Assembly (NCBI GenBank): GCA_903813345.2
Contig: CAIIXF020000001.1
Coordinates: forward strand, 20,109,915 to 20,173,914
Origin: Owenia fusiformis
Taxonomy: Eukaryota > Annelida > Polychaeta > Sabellida > Oweniidae
DNA: 64,000 bases
Direction of reading: 5' to 3'
Part shown: one piece after another, positions 42,601 through 46,292 of the stretch
How positions within the stretch are numbered: position 1 is the stretch's first letter
How the letters are laid out: each line of letters opens with the position of its first letter
Translations under genes and position numbers: made by a program
Notes under the pieces: generated by a model
Seen by the model: only the letters and a program-made list of their open reading frames with translations
Told to the model about the DNA's origin: nothing
Databases searched by the model: none

Positions 42601-45600
42601 CTCTACCAACACAGATGCTGCCATCTATTTATCCACCAATAGCACATGGCCAATTAAAGCTTTATCCCCCACTATCAACTTTTATTTGGAATACATGTAC
42701 TAGCAGAAAAAAATGTACCTGCATGATTGTTTGTGAATGCACTACAGTTAACTATAGGTGATTGTAAAGGGATTCAAATGAATATAATTACGGTTAAAAA
42801 TAAAAATATCAGAAGTGATAGTAGAAATTATAATTTTGCCAATTAAATATACAGTATGTACTCCTTACTACTGAACTGAAATACTAATGATGAACTAAGA
42901 GCACCTCATTCACAGAATCGCTGAATCATAATATGGAGACTAATTGAATGGATTTGTACTGTCAAAAAGGAGCATCACATAAACAGGTAAATTAATGTTA
43001 TATGATACGCATCTTTTTATAGATTGTAATATAGCCTGACTTGCTATATACGTAATATCCAACTATATATAGCGATATTTATTACTCGGTGTGTTATAAT
43101 TGTTATCGTGGAAGATTATGGTTATTTATAGATTTGTGGGGAAATAGGAAACTTTAGCTTATTGCATTCTTTACCTTTATAGTACCTACTGCCTGCTTAC
43201 TATTCTCATCAAATGCTCCCTATTTGCACCAAATAACGTTAACCATAAGATTGATGCTATAAAAATTTCAGCCAATCTAGGCTCCTTGAAAGGACGTATG
43301 CACATAGAATTTCATATTGACAACTGAGGAGAGTGGCATGCGTGACGTGACGGTGACGTGACGCAGTTGACGTGAAGCAGTTGACGTGATGGAATCTGTG
43401 AATCTGAAGAAATATCTGGATGTAAATAGCTGCATGTCAGTATCTTGGAGTTTGGTTGCTATAGTTACCAGGGATATGTTACCTCCCTGGAGATCTCTCA
43501 TCCCATTTTAATTTGCTGTCTGCTATTAAGCCATATTAGTCCTCCATACATCCCATATGTTGAGAAGCAATCCTGTCTTCTTTATAAAACAAGAGGAGTT
43601 CCTGGATTCCATACATAAATCACAACCTTGAGCATATTTGTAAAAATGAAATATATACCCAAGAAGTATTGCTCACCTGGTTGGTGTTAAACAAAATACA
43701 CTGTCTACTCTAAACAGCAGGTCTACAACTCCAGTATCTCGAGCCTGGTTTTTACCTTCATTGTAAAGGACATGGCGTGCATTTTTAAAAATGAGGGTGT
43801 TCAATTTAATATAAAAGAGTCAGTTTTTATGAGAGAGTCTTACAGAATCAGAGTGAGATGTTTTGATGCTATGAACTATTTGTATCAGGCAAATATTCAC
43901 ATTTCATAAAGATTCGCTGTCTTAATATAACTCTGTTTTTCTAACCAAGAGTTCTTCTTGTAGCTATTTTTACTTAAACATTAAAGGGTTTCTTTCTGTC
44001 CTTTATATATTACAAAACTCCTATTGATTTGTATAAGGTATTCCCCTATCATCTATCTAACAGAGTCTGTGTCTTAGGGTATCCACCATTTGTATCTAAG
44101 TGTTTCTACAATTAACATATCTGACAACCTATTTACCTTGTCTGATGATTGACAGAAGTGTTTCTCCATTCCAGTAGAATTCAAGGTATCATATATCATT
44201 GCTGAAAAGTACATTGAACCTTTATCAACCATAACCACAAGGCAGTATGTATGCCCATCACAGTATAATTGAGAGGCCTCTGTAGCCAGTTTTTGCTGAG
44301 GGGGTTTGATTTTCAAAGGAGTCTAAGGGGAGGGGTCATATTTGACAACTTTGGCCCAATTTTTGCCTCCCTGAATCCCATTGGAACATGAATACTACAT
44401 CTGCATTATCAACACCCCATACACCATGGGCTGCTTGAGATGTTATTAGGTCACAGATTTCTACAAAACCTTAAATTAATCCTTGATAATTGATATTCAG
44501 AGAAGCCCATGCTCATTAGGCATCAGATATGTTTACAGACAAGTATATAAACAAGATTCCAGGAGTCCAATCAGTGTGTACTGCAATAAGACTGCTGATA
44601 ATAGTCTAATACCAGAGGAACTGAAACAGATATGGTTCACTGGATATAGCAATACCATATCTAATAGACTCCTATCTTGACTCACTGTCTCATTAATCAT
44701 GACCCTTTTGACCTCAGTTAAACTTGACATGACTGATTGACATTTGGGAAGTCAGTGATATAAACAAATCTAAATAGTATCTTATCTTTTAATCAACAAG
44801 TTGAGCATAGATGATTCTAAATGCTGGTGCTAAACATTGATTTCTGATATGGTCCCTATAATAGACTGCAACCTACTCCAATGACGAAAGAACCATTTAT
44901 TAGTTAAAAAAACTGCATAAGATAGCTGCTAGGTCATCTCAGGCCATGGTACACCTACGCACCCACACAGTCAACATGGCAATTTATTAGAAAATAATAT
45001 CAAAGGGACATCACTTTGAGGTCATTTCCCCATTGATCAATGGACCATCAATTAGGAAGCTTTGCAAACATGAAGGAACAACTCCCAGCACAAAGGCAGA
45101 AGATATGAAAAGTACATTATAATCAAAGAGAAATGTATTTAATTAATATCTGGATAATACTGATTGGTTTATTCATTGTTATAGATGGCGCATGAATAAG
45201 CTTTGAGATGAAGACCCAAGAAATTCTAAGACGTTCTATAAGCTAGACTCAATCGAATAATGAGCTAAAGGACAGAGTTCTAATTCATATTTTAAGACAC
45301 CCAGTTTGCTCTATTACTTAAACCATGTAAGACAATTCATTGTCGTGATGATTTACTTAAAGAGCCGAGTGATAAATGCTATCCTTGTGCTTTGATGATC
45401 ATTTGTCAAATCAAGAGTAAAAAGTTGGCATCATGTTAAACTGTGAGCAATATAAATTACGCTTGATTTTTAGTTGTTCACTTTCATAATGAGATCAAGA
45501 AAATATACCACAGATCTTATTCCAGGATATCTAATTACCTAGGTTTTATACAGGATTTCTGGTCATGCAGTTCTCTTCATCTTTTATTAACAAATATGCC

Positions 45601-46292
45601 ACTCATATGTTCTCATGAGCTACTCATTTTGAGTACATTTATTGTAATAGTGACAAGCTATACTCATATGTTAATCGTAACTTTAGTAACGATTGATGGG
45701 TGAAAATGGAGTTAAGAAAATGAAAAACCAGTAGATGATCCTCTATTATATGTACTTTGCTATTATATGTACTTTGCTAATTTATATGTACTTCTTGAAA
45801 TCCTTGATATAAGGGATGCAGCAATGTCCATCAAGAAAAATATGTCAATTTCATTTGATGACCGGAGAAGGTAAAATACTATTAAATGATATTTTTCTGA
45901 ATGATCCCATATATTCTGATCAGATTAAGTAGAGAAAATGGTATATTTTACACGGGGGTAAAGCAGACCCGATGATGCAATGAGCTTGCTCGGCGGTATC
46001 ATGACTGTGTAACGGGTCTTAATGTATAAGTGTGCTCGGCGGTAGGTTCAAACAACGCGGATCCTCAAAGCATGTGCTCATGGTATATTTGTGTTTTAAC
46101 ACTCGTGTTTTAGAGAGATGAAATCGAAATGGATCCTTGATATTTTAATGTGTTCCTTTAAATTTGCCCCACCTTTTTGTATTCTGACTTCACCCCTGTC
46201 TAAAGGAAAGAAACAGTGCACTACTTACATGAAGTGTATTCCTGAAGCTGATGGAATTCTGCCGGCGATAAATTCTGCCATTTGAACGCCAT
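395..46292 (-). CDS. DGKB-like: Type I diacylglycerol kinase (RVH - 2 EF hands - 2 C1 - catalytic), 3' end outside window
   Basis: The gene phosphorylates diacylglycerol to phosphatidic acid, ending DAG signalling at membranes; type I enzymes are calcium-activated through EF hands. I traced 23 coding exons and two duplicated alternatives on the minus strand; every junction is GT-AG and every phase agrees. Domains in order, with approximate residues: RVH-type N-terminus 1-190, linker 110-220, EF hands 263-330, C1 domains 352-400 and 417-465, and the catalytic domain from about 524, with GGDGT at 582-586 and PLGTGND at 609-615. The accessory domain starts near 670 and is cut at residue 799 by the window edge. 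Vertebrate DGKB is about 800 residues in total; the extra length here lies in the RVH to EF-hand linker. The gene spans more than 46 kb, with a 19-kb first intron. The family assignment is certain. The choice of beta rather than alpha or gamma is loose, because invertebrates usually have a single type I gene. Confidence 0.95.
1298..1388 (-). CDS. DGKB-like: DGK exon 21: accessory domain core
   Basis: The exon is 91 bp, phase 2 to 0. It encodes [20 protein letters not shown] and [10 protein letters not shown], one of the best-conserved stretches of all DGKs ([11 protein letters not shown]). Acceptor cttccag, donor ATG|gtaagt. A short minisatellite (1440-1535) lies in the intron just upstream. 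Confidence 0.97.
1389..3533. other. DGK intron between exons 20b and 21
   Basis: This 2.1-kb intron holds the 1440-1535 minisatellite and a small GC-richer patch at about 2494-2560 of unknown origin. No third copy of the alternative exon is visible. Confidence 0.7.
1440..1535. repeat. Minisatellite, about 26-bp unit
   Basis: Four to five imperfect copies of a unit like TATGCACTCATACATTCTTC run from 1440 to 1535. They start 50 bp upstream (on the minus strand) of the acceptor of exon 21. Confidence 0.85.
3534..3598 (-). CDS. DGKB-like: DGK alternative exon 20b: accessory domain, canonical copy
   Basis: The exon is 65 bp, phase 0 to 2, from ctgcag|GAC to AGCAG|gtagag. It encodes [19 protein letters not shown] followed by NS and a split Arg, almost identical to the vertebrate version ([19 protein letters not shown]). 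It is the downstream member of the second mutually exclusive pair and lies 1045 bp 3' of copy 20a. Donor gtagag is weak, as is that of the partner, which suits regulated choice. Confidence 0.94.
3599..4643. other. Intron separating alternative exons 20a and 20b
   Basis: This 1045-bp intron lies between the mutually exclusive copies. It contains CAGGGTG-type MITE ends near 3852 (tacagggtgttt) and 4312 (tacagagtgggcc). No coding sequence is recognised. Confidence 0.6.
4644..4708 (-). CDS. DGKB-like: DGK alternative exon 20a: accessory domain, divergent copy
   Basis: The exon is 65 bp, phase 0 to 2, from tattccag|GAT to AGCAG|gtttgt. It encodes [19 protein letters not shown] followed by DS and a split Arg. 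It differs from exon 20b at 5 of 21 residues (K/R, L/M, Y/H, H/E, D/N) and is the less usual version for the family. The two copies share length and phases. Inclusion of both gives a TGA inside exon 20b; inclusion of neither gives a TAA four codons into exon 21, so they are mutually exclusive. No stops; donor gtttgt is weaker than usual. Confidence 0.9.
4955..5115 (-). CDS. DGKB-like: DGK exon 19: end of catalytic domain and start of accessory domain
   Basis: The exon is 161 bp, phase 1 to 0. It begins [20 protein letters not shown], continues [20 protein letters not shown] and ends [17 protein letters not shown] and the NNYFSIG(V/L) D motif mark the junction between catalytic and accessory domains. 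The following aspartate comes from one of two alternative exons. Confidence 0.97.
5518..5607 (-). CDS. DGKB-like: DGK exon 18: catalytic domain, [10 protein letters not shown] motif
   Basis: The exon is 90 bp, phase 1 to 1. It encodes [20 protein letters not shown] then LARCLNWGG. The [10 protein letters not shown] motif is shared by the diacylglycerol, sphingosine and ceramide kinase superfamily. Donor GGAG|gtaaat. Confidence 0.98.
5920..6005 (-). CDS. DGKB-like: DGK exon 17: nucleotide-binding GGDGT motif
   Basis: The exon is 86 bp, phase 2 to 1. It encodes [20 protein letters not shown] and [13 protein letters not shown] (about residues 582-586) is the ATP-binding and catalytic motif; mutation of its middle Gly inactivates DGKs (family knowledge). 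All key residues are present, so the kinase should be active. Confidence 0.98.
6477..6554 (-). CDS. DGKB-like: DGK exon 16: catalytic domain
   Basis: The exon is 78 bp, phase 2 to 2. It encodes [20 protein letters not shown] and GGPQP. It matches the [11 protein letters not shown]-x-L motif of all type I DGKs. Acceptor atttcag, donor CAGC|gtatgt. Confidence 0.97.
6779..6870 (-). CDS. DGKB-like: DGK exon 15: start of catalytic domain
   Basis: The exon is 92 bp, phase 0 to 2. It encodes [20 protein letters not shown] and [10 protein letters not shown] before a split Arg. PLLVFxNPKSGGxQG is the opening strand and loop of the DAG kinase catalytic domain (lipid kinase fold). Acceptor ctgacag, donor CCAG|gtacgt. 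Confidence 0.97.
8399..8470 (-). CDS. DGKB-like: DGK exon 14: Ser/Lys/Gly linker
   Basis: The exon is 72 bp (24 codons), phase 0 to 0, from tttttag|GAA to CAG|gtaatt. It encodes [20 protein letters not shown] and GGLQ, a flexible linker like the poorly conserved ERQSTVKKEKSGS part of vertebrate DGKB. Both phases are 0, so skipping would keep the frame. Confidence 0.88.
8571..8752. mobile_element. Short copy of an inverted-repeat element
   Basis: The element begins ATTTGAACATGACTGTATTC and ends TCATGTTCGAAT, giving imperfect terminal inverted repeats of about 12 bp. A much longer relative lies at 49331-50338 with the same ends and near-identical outer sequence but about 820 bp of extra interior. 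This is the deleted form. The open frame from ATGGCGGACCATAAT here also occurs in the other copy, so it belongs to the repeat and not to a gene. Confidence 0.75.
8753..8925. repeat. Long hairpin (fold-back) next to the short element
   Basis: Left arm AATATAGACCTCAGAGCAGG and onward to GTCGAATAC is repeated inverted at the right end (GTATTCGACAATATTACCCC to TATATT). A second inner stem (CTAGGCACAAA / TTTGTGCCTAG) fills the loop. The same hairpin with a shorter loop occurs at 50338-50434, again directly beside the other element. Confidence 0.8.
9160..9258 (-). CDS. DGKB-like: DGK exon 13: end of C1 domain 2
   Basis: The exon is 99 bp, phase 0 to 0. It encodes [20 protein letters not shown] and then [13 protein letters not shown]. 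It finishes the second C1 domain and carries the conserved DHILPP-x2-ICP motif that leads to the linker before the catalytic domain. Donor CTA|gtaagt. Confidence 0.97.
9460..9576 (-). CDS. DGKB-like: DGK exon 12: first half of C1 domain 2
   Basis: The exon is 117 bp, phase 0 to 0. It encodes [20 protein letters not shown] followed by [19 protein letters not shown]. The spacing of His and Cys is that of the atypical second C1 domain of DGKs (HHYWVEGNCPTKCDKC in vertebrates). Donor AAT|gtaagt. Confidence 0.97.
9577..9932. other. DGK intron with TA-rich microsatellite
   Basis: Positions about 9830-9900 hold a degenerate TATAG/TATAA run. Nothing else is recognised. Confidence 0.7.
9933..10021 (-). 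CDS. DGKB-like: DGK exon 11: second half of C1 domain 1
   Basis: The exon is 89 bp, phase 1 to 0. After a split Phe codon it encodes [20 protein letters not shown] and YVKSKKGLN. It completes the zinc ligands (C, then HxxC, then C) of the first C1 domain. The intron just beyond its donor holds a 60-bp TA-rich microsatellite (about 9830-9900). Confidence 0.95.
10221..10338 (-). CDS. DGKB-like: DGK exon 10: first half of C1 domain 1
   Basis: The exon is 118 bp, phase 0 to 1. It encodes [20 protein letters not shown] and then [19 protein letters not shown]. The zinc-ligand pattern starts with His, 12 residues later CxxC, then 13 residues to the next Cys. C1 domains bind zinc and, in some proteins, DAG. 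The fourth Cys comes from the next exon. Donor CATAT|gtaagt. Confidence 0.96.
10743..10862 (-). CDS. DGKB-like: DGK exon 9: EF hand 2
   Basis: The exon is 120 bp (40 codons), phase 0 to 0. It encodes [20 protein letters not shown] and [20 protein letters not shown]. The second calcium loop, [12 protein letters not shown], is canonical: D1, D3, D5, G6, V8 and E12 are all present. This loop is not duplicated, so every isoform keeps one intact calcium site. The [14 protein letters not shown] end is a signature of type I DGKs. Confidence 0.97.
11016..11090 (-). CDS. DGKB-like: DGK exon 8: helix between EF hands
   Basis: This 75-bp exon, phase 0 to 0, encodes [20 protein letters not shown] and then SELKP. 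It supplies the Glu that completes EF-hand loop 1, followed by the linking helices. The vertebrate counterpart is [25 protein letters not shown]. Donor CCT|gtgagt and acceptor gtttag are clear. Confidence 0.95.
11365..11774. mobile_element. Fold-back element, about 410 bp
   Basis: The left arm (GGCATCAAAAGACCAATGTC and onward past AAATAAATCTAGTTT) is repeated inverted at 11700-11774 (AAACTAGATTTATTTAGTTT to GATGCCTCCCC). Arms are about 75 bp and imperfect. It lies in the intron between exons 7b and 8. Confidence 0.75.
12041..12090 (-). CDS. DGKB-like: DGK alternative exon 7b: divergent EF-hand 1 loop
   Basis: This duplicate of exon 7a is 50 bp, phase 1 to 0, from tttttcag|TC to AGT|gtaagt. 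It encodes [17 protein letters not shown]. The FMFRLYD helix end is kept, but the conserved Gly at loop position 6 is Leu. Position 4 is Asp and position 9 is Glu. Such a loop should bend poorly and bind calcium weakly or not at all (inference from EF-hand rules). There are no stops and both splice sites are intact, so it looks functional rather than decayed. Confidence 0.88.
12267..12437. mobile_element. Pogo-like MITE (171 bp)
   Basis: Ends are CAGTAGAACCTGTATATCCG and GACAGGTTTTACTG, flanked by TA on both sides. CAG-starting terminal inverted repeats with TA duplication are typical of pogo/Tigger elements. The interior repeats degenerate 'gaacacc' blocks and has no coding capacity. Confidence 0.75.
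12438..13551. other. Intron separating alternative EF-hand exons 7a and 7b
   Basis: The full intron is 12091-13551; apart from the MITE at 12267-12437 no feature is recognised. Elements controlling mutually exclusive choice would be expected here, but none can be named by eye. Confidence 0.5.
13552..13601 (-). CDS. DGKB-like: DGK alternative exon 7a: canonical EF-hand 1 loop
   Basis: The exon is 50 bp, phase 1 to 0, from attgtag|TC to GAT|gtaagt. It encodes [17 protein letters not shown]; the next exon supplies the Glu at loop position 12. Loop residues D1, D3, N5, G6, hydrophobic 8, D9 and E12 make a textbook calcium-binding loop. A second exon of identical length and phase (12041-12090) encodes the same segment with a changed loop. 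Using both copies shifts the frame to a stop in the 75-bp exon; using neither gives an immediate stop. The two must therefore be mutually exclusive. Confidence 0.92.
14037..14212. repeat. Dispersed repeat, copy 1
   Basis: Shares blocks such as TGATCTCCCCA, GGCTTGCACCCACTTGAAAA and TTTGACCAATTT, in the same order and orientation, with 17709-17912. Both copies lie in DGK introns. Class unknown. Confidence 0.7.
14318..14482 (-). CDS. DGKB-like: DGK exon 6: linker end and helix leading into EF hand 1
   Basis: The exon is 165 bp, phase 1 to 1. It encodes [20 protein letters not shown] and later the highly conserved [20 protein letters not shown] before KLE. Vertebrate type I DGKs have [25 protein letters not shown] at this point, just ahead of the first EF-hand loop. 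The exon ends with T. If no EF exon followed, that T would pair with GA of the 75-bp exon to make an immediate TGA stop. Confidence 0.95.
14997..15150. repeat. Tandem repeat, three copies of about 55 bp
   Basis: The unit begins GTAGAAAGTGAATTAATTGT and ends with GCAAGCAGTCCAAT. The first two copies are near-identical, while the third is shortened by loss of about ten bases (TTCTTAACTTAAGGTGC). Confidence 0.85.
15289..15420. repeat. Palindromic hairpin element
   Basis: A perfect 21-bp inner stem (15324-15344 with 15355-15375, starting CGATGAGTATTTTGTTC) is enclosed by an outer stem (TGGTCACATTTGC with GCAAATGTGACCA). It looks like a small hairpin MITE in an intron. Confidence 0.8.
16491..16529 (-). 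CDS. DGKB-like: DGK exon 5: 39-bp microexon in the linker (probable cassette)
   Basis: The segment runs from atattttag|TG to CTTA|gtaagtgg, is exactly 39 bp and phase 1 to 1. It encodes [13 protein letters not shown] followed by a split Asn codon. Both flanking exons join in frame with or without it, so it looks like a neuronal-style cassette microexon. Support is purely from splice sites and phase; the peptide has no recognisable relative. Confidence 0.5.
17178..17333. mobile_element. Pogo-like MITE (156 bp)
   Basis: Ends AGTAAAACCTGTATATATTG and GACAGGTTTTACTG. The interior (CAGAAGTCAGTTGAGTATGT) matches the element at 26250-26405, and both are 156 bp, so they form one subfamily. Confidence 0.75.
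17500..17537 (-). other. Exon-like 38-bp segment, frame-incompatible
   Basis: Splice-site-like ends (aatacag|TG and GAG|gtaaga) bracket an open stretch reading [13 protein letters not shown] in phase 1. It would end in phase 0, which neither the microexon nor exon 6 accepts; including it forces a stop. It could be a poison exon or chance. Confidence 0.2.
17709..17912. repeat. Dispersed repeat, copy 2
   Basis: The partner of 14037-14212, with three internal GCACCCACCTGAAAAT-like blocks. Confidence 0.7.
18690..18810. repeat. Tandem repeat, about 35-bp unit
   Basis: Three to four imperfect copies of AACCATGCATGTGTCCTGTA followed by ATAAAAA lie about 125 bp downstream of the exon 4 donor. Confidence 0.75.
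18936..19046 (-). CDS. DGKB-like: DGK exon 4: Ser/His-rich linker exon
   Basis: The exon is 111 bp (37 codons), phase 1 to 1, from cagttgcag|TG to AATG|gtaagc. After the split valine codon it reads [20 protein letters not shown] and then a Ser/Lys/His-rich run ([16 protein letters not shown]). No family similarity is expected in this linker. The exon is supported by its frame, by good splice sites on both sides, and by exact phase agreement with exons 3 and 6. Being symmetric, it can be skipped without a frame change. Confidence 0.75.
19218..19352. mobile_element. MITE with ATGTCACCAC ends (copy 1)
   Basis: Starts ATGTCACCAC and ends GTGGTGACAT. The interior carries TGCTAAACACCAACTGCTGA and GGAGACCATAACAATATGTC, which recur in the elements at 40020, 48949 and 59131. 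Confidence 0.7.
19353..21343. other. Rest of DGK intron 3
   Basis: AT-rich. An open stretch on the minus strand at about 20095-20158 reads [18 protein letters not shown] with splice-like ends but the wrong final phase. No other feature is recognised. Confidence 0.4.
21344..21701 (-). CDS. DGKB-like: DGK exon 3: end of RVH domain and long basic linker
   Basis: The exon is 358 bp, phase 0 to 1. It begins [19 protein letters not shown], the well-conserved core of the RVH domain (vertebrate IDFEGFKLFMKTFLE), followed by [13 protein letters not shown]. The rest is a linker of about 75 residues without recognisable family similarity. Its end is rich in Gly, Arg, Ala and His ([20 protein letters not shown]), probably disordered and basic. 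Acceptor attgcag and donor GCAG|gtaagg are both good. The linker is much longer than in vertebrate DGKs and may carry phosphorylation or membrane-contact sites; that is inference. Confidence 0.93.
22442..23582. mobile_element. Large fold-back element, arms about 470 bp
   Basis: The sequence from TAGTACTACGGCCAAGGCGA (22442) is repeated inverted at the right end (TCGCCTTGGCCGTAGTACTA is the mirror at 23563-23582), and the arms stay alignable inward to about 22912 and 23120. The middle is a 200-bp spacer. Both ends are flanked by CTA (22439-22441 and 23583-23585), a possible 3-bp target duplication. No coding capacity is seen. It sits in the 5.3-kb intron 2. Confidence 0.85.
24871..25216. repeat. 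Minisatellite, about 18-bp unit (GGTAGATAGTCATGTAAAT)
   Basis: About 18 degenerate copies of a GGTAGATAGTCATGTAAAT-like unit with single-base and indel variation. It lies in DGK intron 2. Confidence 0.9.
26250..26405. mobile_element. Pogo-like MITE (156 bp)
   Basis: Ends CAGTAAAACCTGTGTACACC and GACAGGTTCTACTG with TA on both flanks. Same subfamily as 17178-17333. Confidence 0.8.
26461..26899. repeat. Minisatellite, about 32-bp unit
   Basis: About 13 copies of a unit like CATATGTTGACCTTGAACAT followed by AAATTAACCTAT. The array ends 60 bp from the donor of DGK exon 2. Copies near 26700-26840 are the most alike. Confidence 0.9.
26959..27008 (-). CDS. DGKB-like: DGK exon 2: RVH domain, KKLKDVL segment
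   Basis: This 50-bp exon runs from ttttcag|AT to GAG|gtgagt, phase 1 to 0, and encodes [16 protein letters not shown] after a split codon. The segment is strongly conserved in type I DGK N-termini. It is the common acceptor for exon 1 and for the candidate alternative first exon. A long minisatellite (26461-26899) lies only 60 bp downstream of its donor. Confidence 0.93.
27009..29637. other. DGK intron 1, proximal part
   Basis: AT-rich and mostly unique-looking. A decayed relative of the ATGTCACCAC MITE lies around 27606-27710. No exon is recognised. Confidence 0.5.
29676..30530. other. CpG-richer insertion splitting a minisatellite
   Basis: The 30-bp 'ggtccatatccttgaatccaggtctac' minisatellite has one unit at 29648-29675 and the rest at 30535-30770. 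This roughly 855-bp block lies between. It carries four GCATGCGCA motifs (NRF1-like), an ATGGCGGCC start with a 24-codon frame ([19 protein letters not shown]) and more CpG than its surroundings. It could be an inserted element or an intronic promoter. Not recognised. Confidence 0.5.
30535..30770. repeat. Minisatellite, about 30-bp unit
   Basis: About seven imperfect copies of a GGTCCATAT...GTCCAGGTCTA unit. A separate unit lies at 29648-29675 on the other side of the CpG-richer block. Confidence 0.8.
30771..32440. other. DGK intron 1, no recognised feature
   Basis: AT-rich. Short open frames here show no family signature. Confidence 0.5.
32686..32782 (+). other. Possible first coding exon on the plus strand
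   Basis: An ATG opens [20 protein letters not shown] and then [13 protein letters not shown] before a weak donor-like CAG|GTTGGTAA. The preceding 250 bp are GC-richer, with a CACGTGAC box. The peptide has a coding look (acidic, balanced composition) but no recognised family and no partner exon. Treat as a lead only. Confidence 0.2.
34900..35550 (+). mobile_element. 5'-truncated LINE remnant (C-terminus of reverse transcriptase ORF)
   Basis: Plus-strand conceptual reading gives [15 protein letters not shown] and, after a frameshift, [19 protein letters not shown] followed by [10 protein letters not shown]. This is the CxxC...H...C zinc-knuckle tail common at the end of LINE ORF2 proteins. Two in-frame stops and a frameshift make it dead. 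A 3' UTR follows with AAGTAGGGCTGGCTATTAAA and a TGAA-repeat tail (about 35530-35560), as expected of a target-primed insertion. Confidence 0.75.
35800..36257. mobile_element. Degenerate pogo-like element
   Basis: The right end (TAGACAGGTTTTACTG then TA) and preceding CCTAATCCAAACGC block match the MITE at 12267-12437. The left end is decayed, so the start is approximate. Confidence 0.5.
36773..36888. mobile_element. 116-bp MITE with CAGGGTGAC ends
   Basis: Perfect terminal inverted repeats CAGGGTGAC / GTCACCCTG, flanked by TA on both sides, with further partial symmetry inward (ATGCAACC / TTGTGCAT). Tc1/mariner-type ends. Confidence 0.8.
37111..37250. repeat. Tandem duplication, about 75-bp unit
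   Basis: Two near-identical copies of a unit beginning TATGAATATCACACTT and containing GGACGTATAGAGCTACG then AATAAATGAT. Confidence 0.85.
37582..37636 (-). CDS. Candidate alternative first coding exon of the DGK
   Basis: Inside intron 1, an ATG at 37636-37634 starts [18 protein letters not shown] and ends at a strong donor (ACA G|gtgagata) in phase 1, the phase required by the exon at 26959-27008. The join would give GAT (Asp) and continue SNKKLKDVL. An in-frame TAA lies two codons upstream and the -3 base is A, so the ATG would be a genuine start. The peptide weakly resembles the LSPxEFxQLQxY segment it would replace. This would need its own promoter; none is obvious. An 18-codon match to phase and donor could be chance, so confidence is moderate. 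Confidence 0.42.
37637..40019. other. DGK intron 1, mostly unique sequence
   Basis: No repeat family or exon is recognised, apart from an 8-bp-arm palindrome CTCGAGAT...ATCTCGAG at 38656-38680. The low repeat content at 38500-39000 makes it a candidate for conserved regulatory DNA. Confidence 0.4.
40020..40305. mobile_element. MITE with ATGTCAC ends (long copy)
   Basis: Starts ATGTCACAAC and ends GGGGTGACAT; at 286 bp it is twice the usual size because the interior 'TTTGTTACAGAT...' block is duplicated. Confidence 0.65.
41000..41560. repeat. Degenerate ATAGTTGGTCATGATAATAT repeats around a GC-rich block
   Basis: Several copies of ATAGTTGGTCATGATAATAT with TGTCAACA flank an unrelated, GC-richer block at 41300-41430. 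The block folds locally (CTCTGAA / TTCAGAG and GTCG / CGAC stems). The block has no recognised identity. Confidence 0.6.
42168..42320. repeat. ATGCC pentanucleotide microsatellite within a longer repeat
   Basis: About nine perfect ATGCC units (42243-42287) sit inside copies of a 60-bp unit (ACATAGATGGCTATAACATA). Open frames across it are repeat artefacts. Confidence 0.95.
42321..43330. other. DGK intron 1, no recognised feature
   Basis: AT-rich, nothing supportable. Confidence 0.5.
43341..43390. promoter_or_regulatory. Cluster of TGACGTG motifs
   Basis: Six TGACG cores, most as TGACGTG(A), occur within 50 bp. The motif matches the half-site of CREB/ATF-type bZIP factors. It may be a short tandem repeat by origin; a regulatory role is inference. 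Confidence 0.35.
43400..46228. other. DGK intron 1, distal part next to exon 1
   Basis: Mostly AT-rich. At 45955-46075 a GC-richer patch holds two TGCTCGGCGGTA copies and a CAGACCCG / CGGGTCT inverted pair. It is not a tRNA. No other feature is seen. Confidence 0.45.
46229..46292 (-). CDS. DGKB-like: DGK exon 1: start codon and RVH domain N-terminus
   Basis: The ATG at 46292-46290 opens [20 protein letters not shown] and continues to a phase-1 donor (T|gtaagt). The pattern W-x2-LSP-x-EF-x-QLQ-x-Y is the hallmark N-terminus of type I DGKs. Joining to the next exon gives TAT (Tyr), then SNKKLKDVL, as in vertebrate relatives (EYSTKKLKDVL). The reading frame is open upstream to a TGA but holds no other in-frame ATG, so this start is well supported. 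G at +4 fits a good initiation context. A possible acceptor (ttcag) near 46340 hints that the 5' UTR may be spliced; the transcription start is not visible. Confidence 0.9.

Noticed and set aside
45955-46075. tRNA-like GGTTCAAAC motif near TGCTCGGCGGTA repeats
   Set aside because: No acceptor or anticodon stem pairing around it; not a tRNA.
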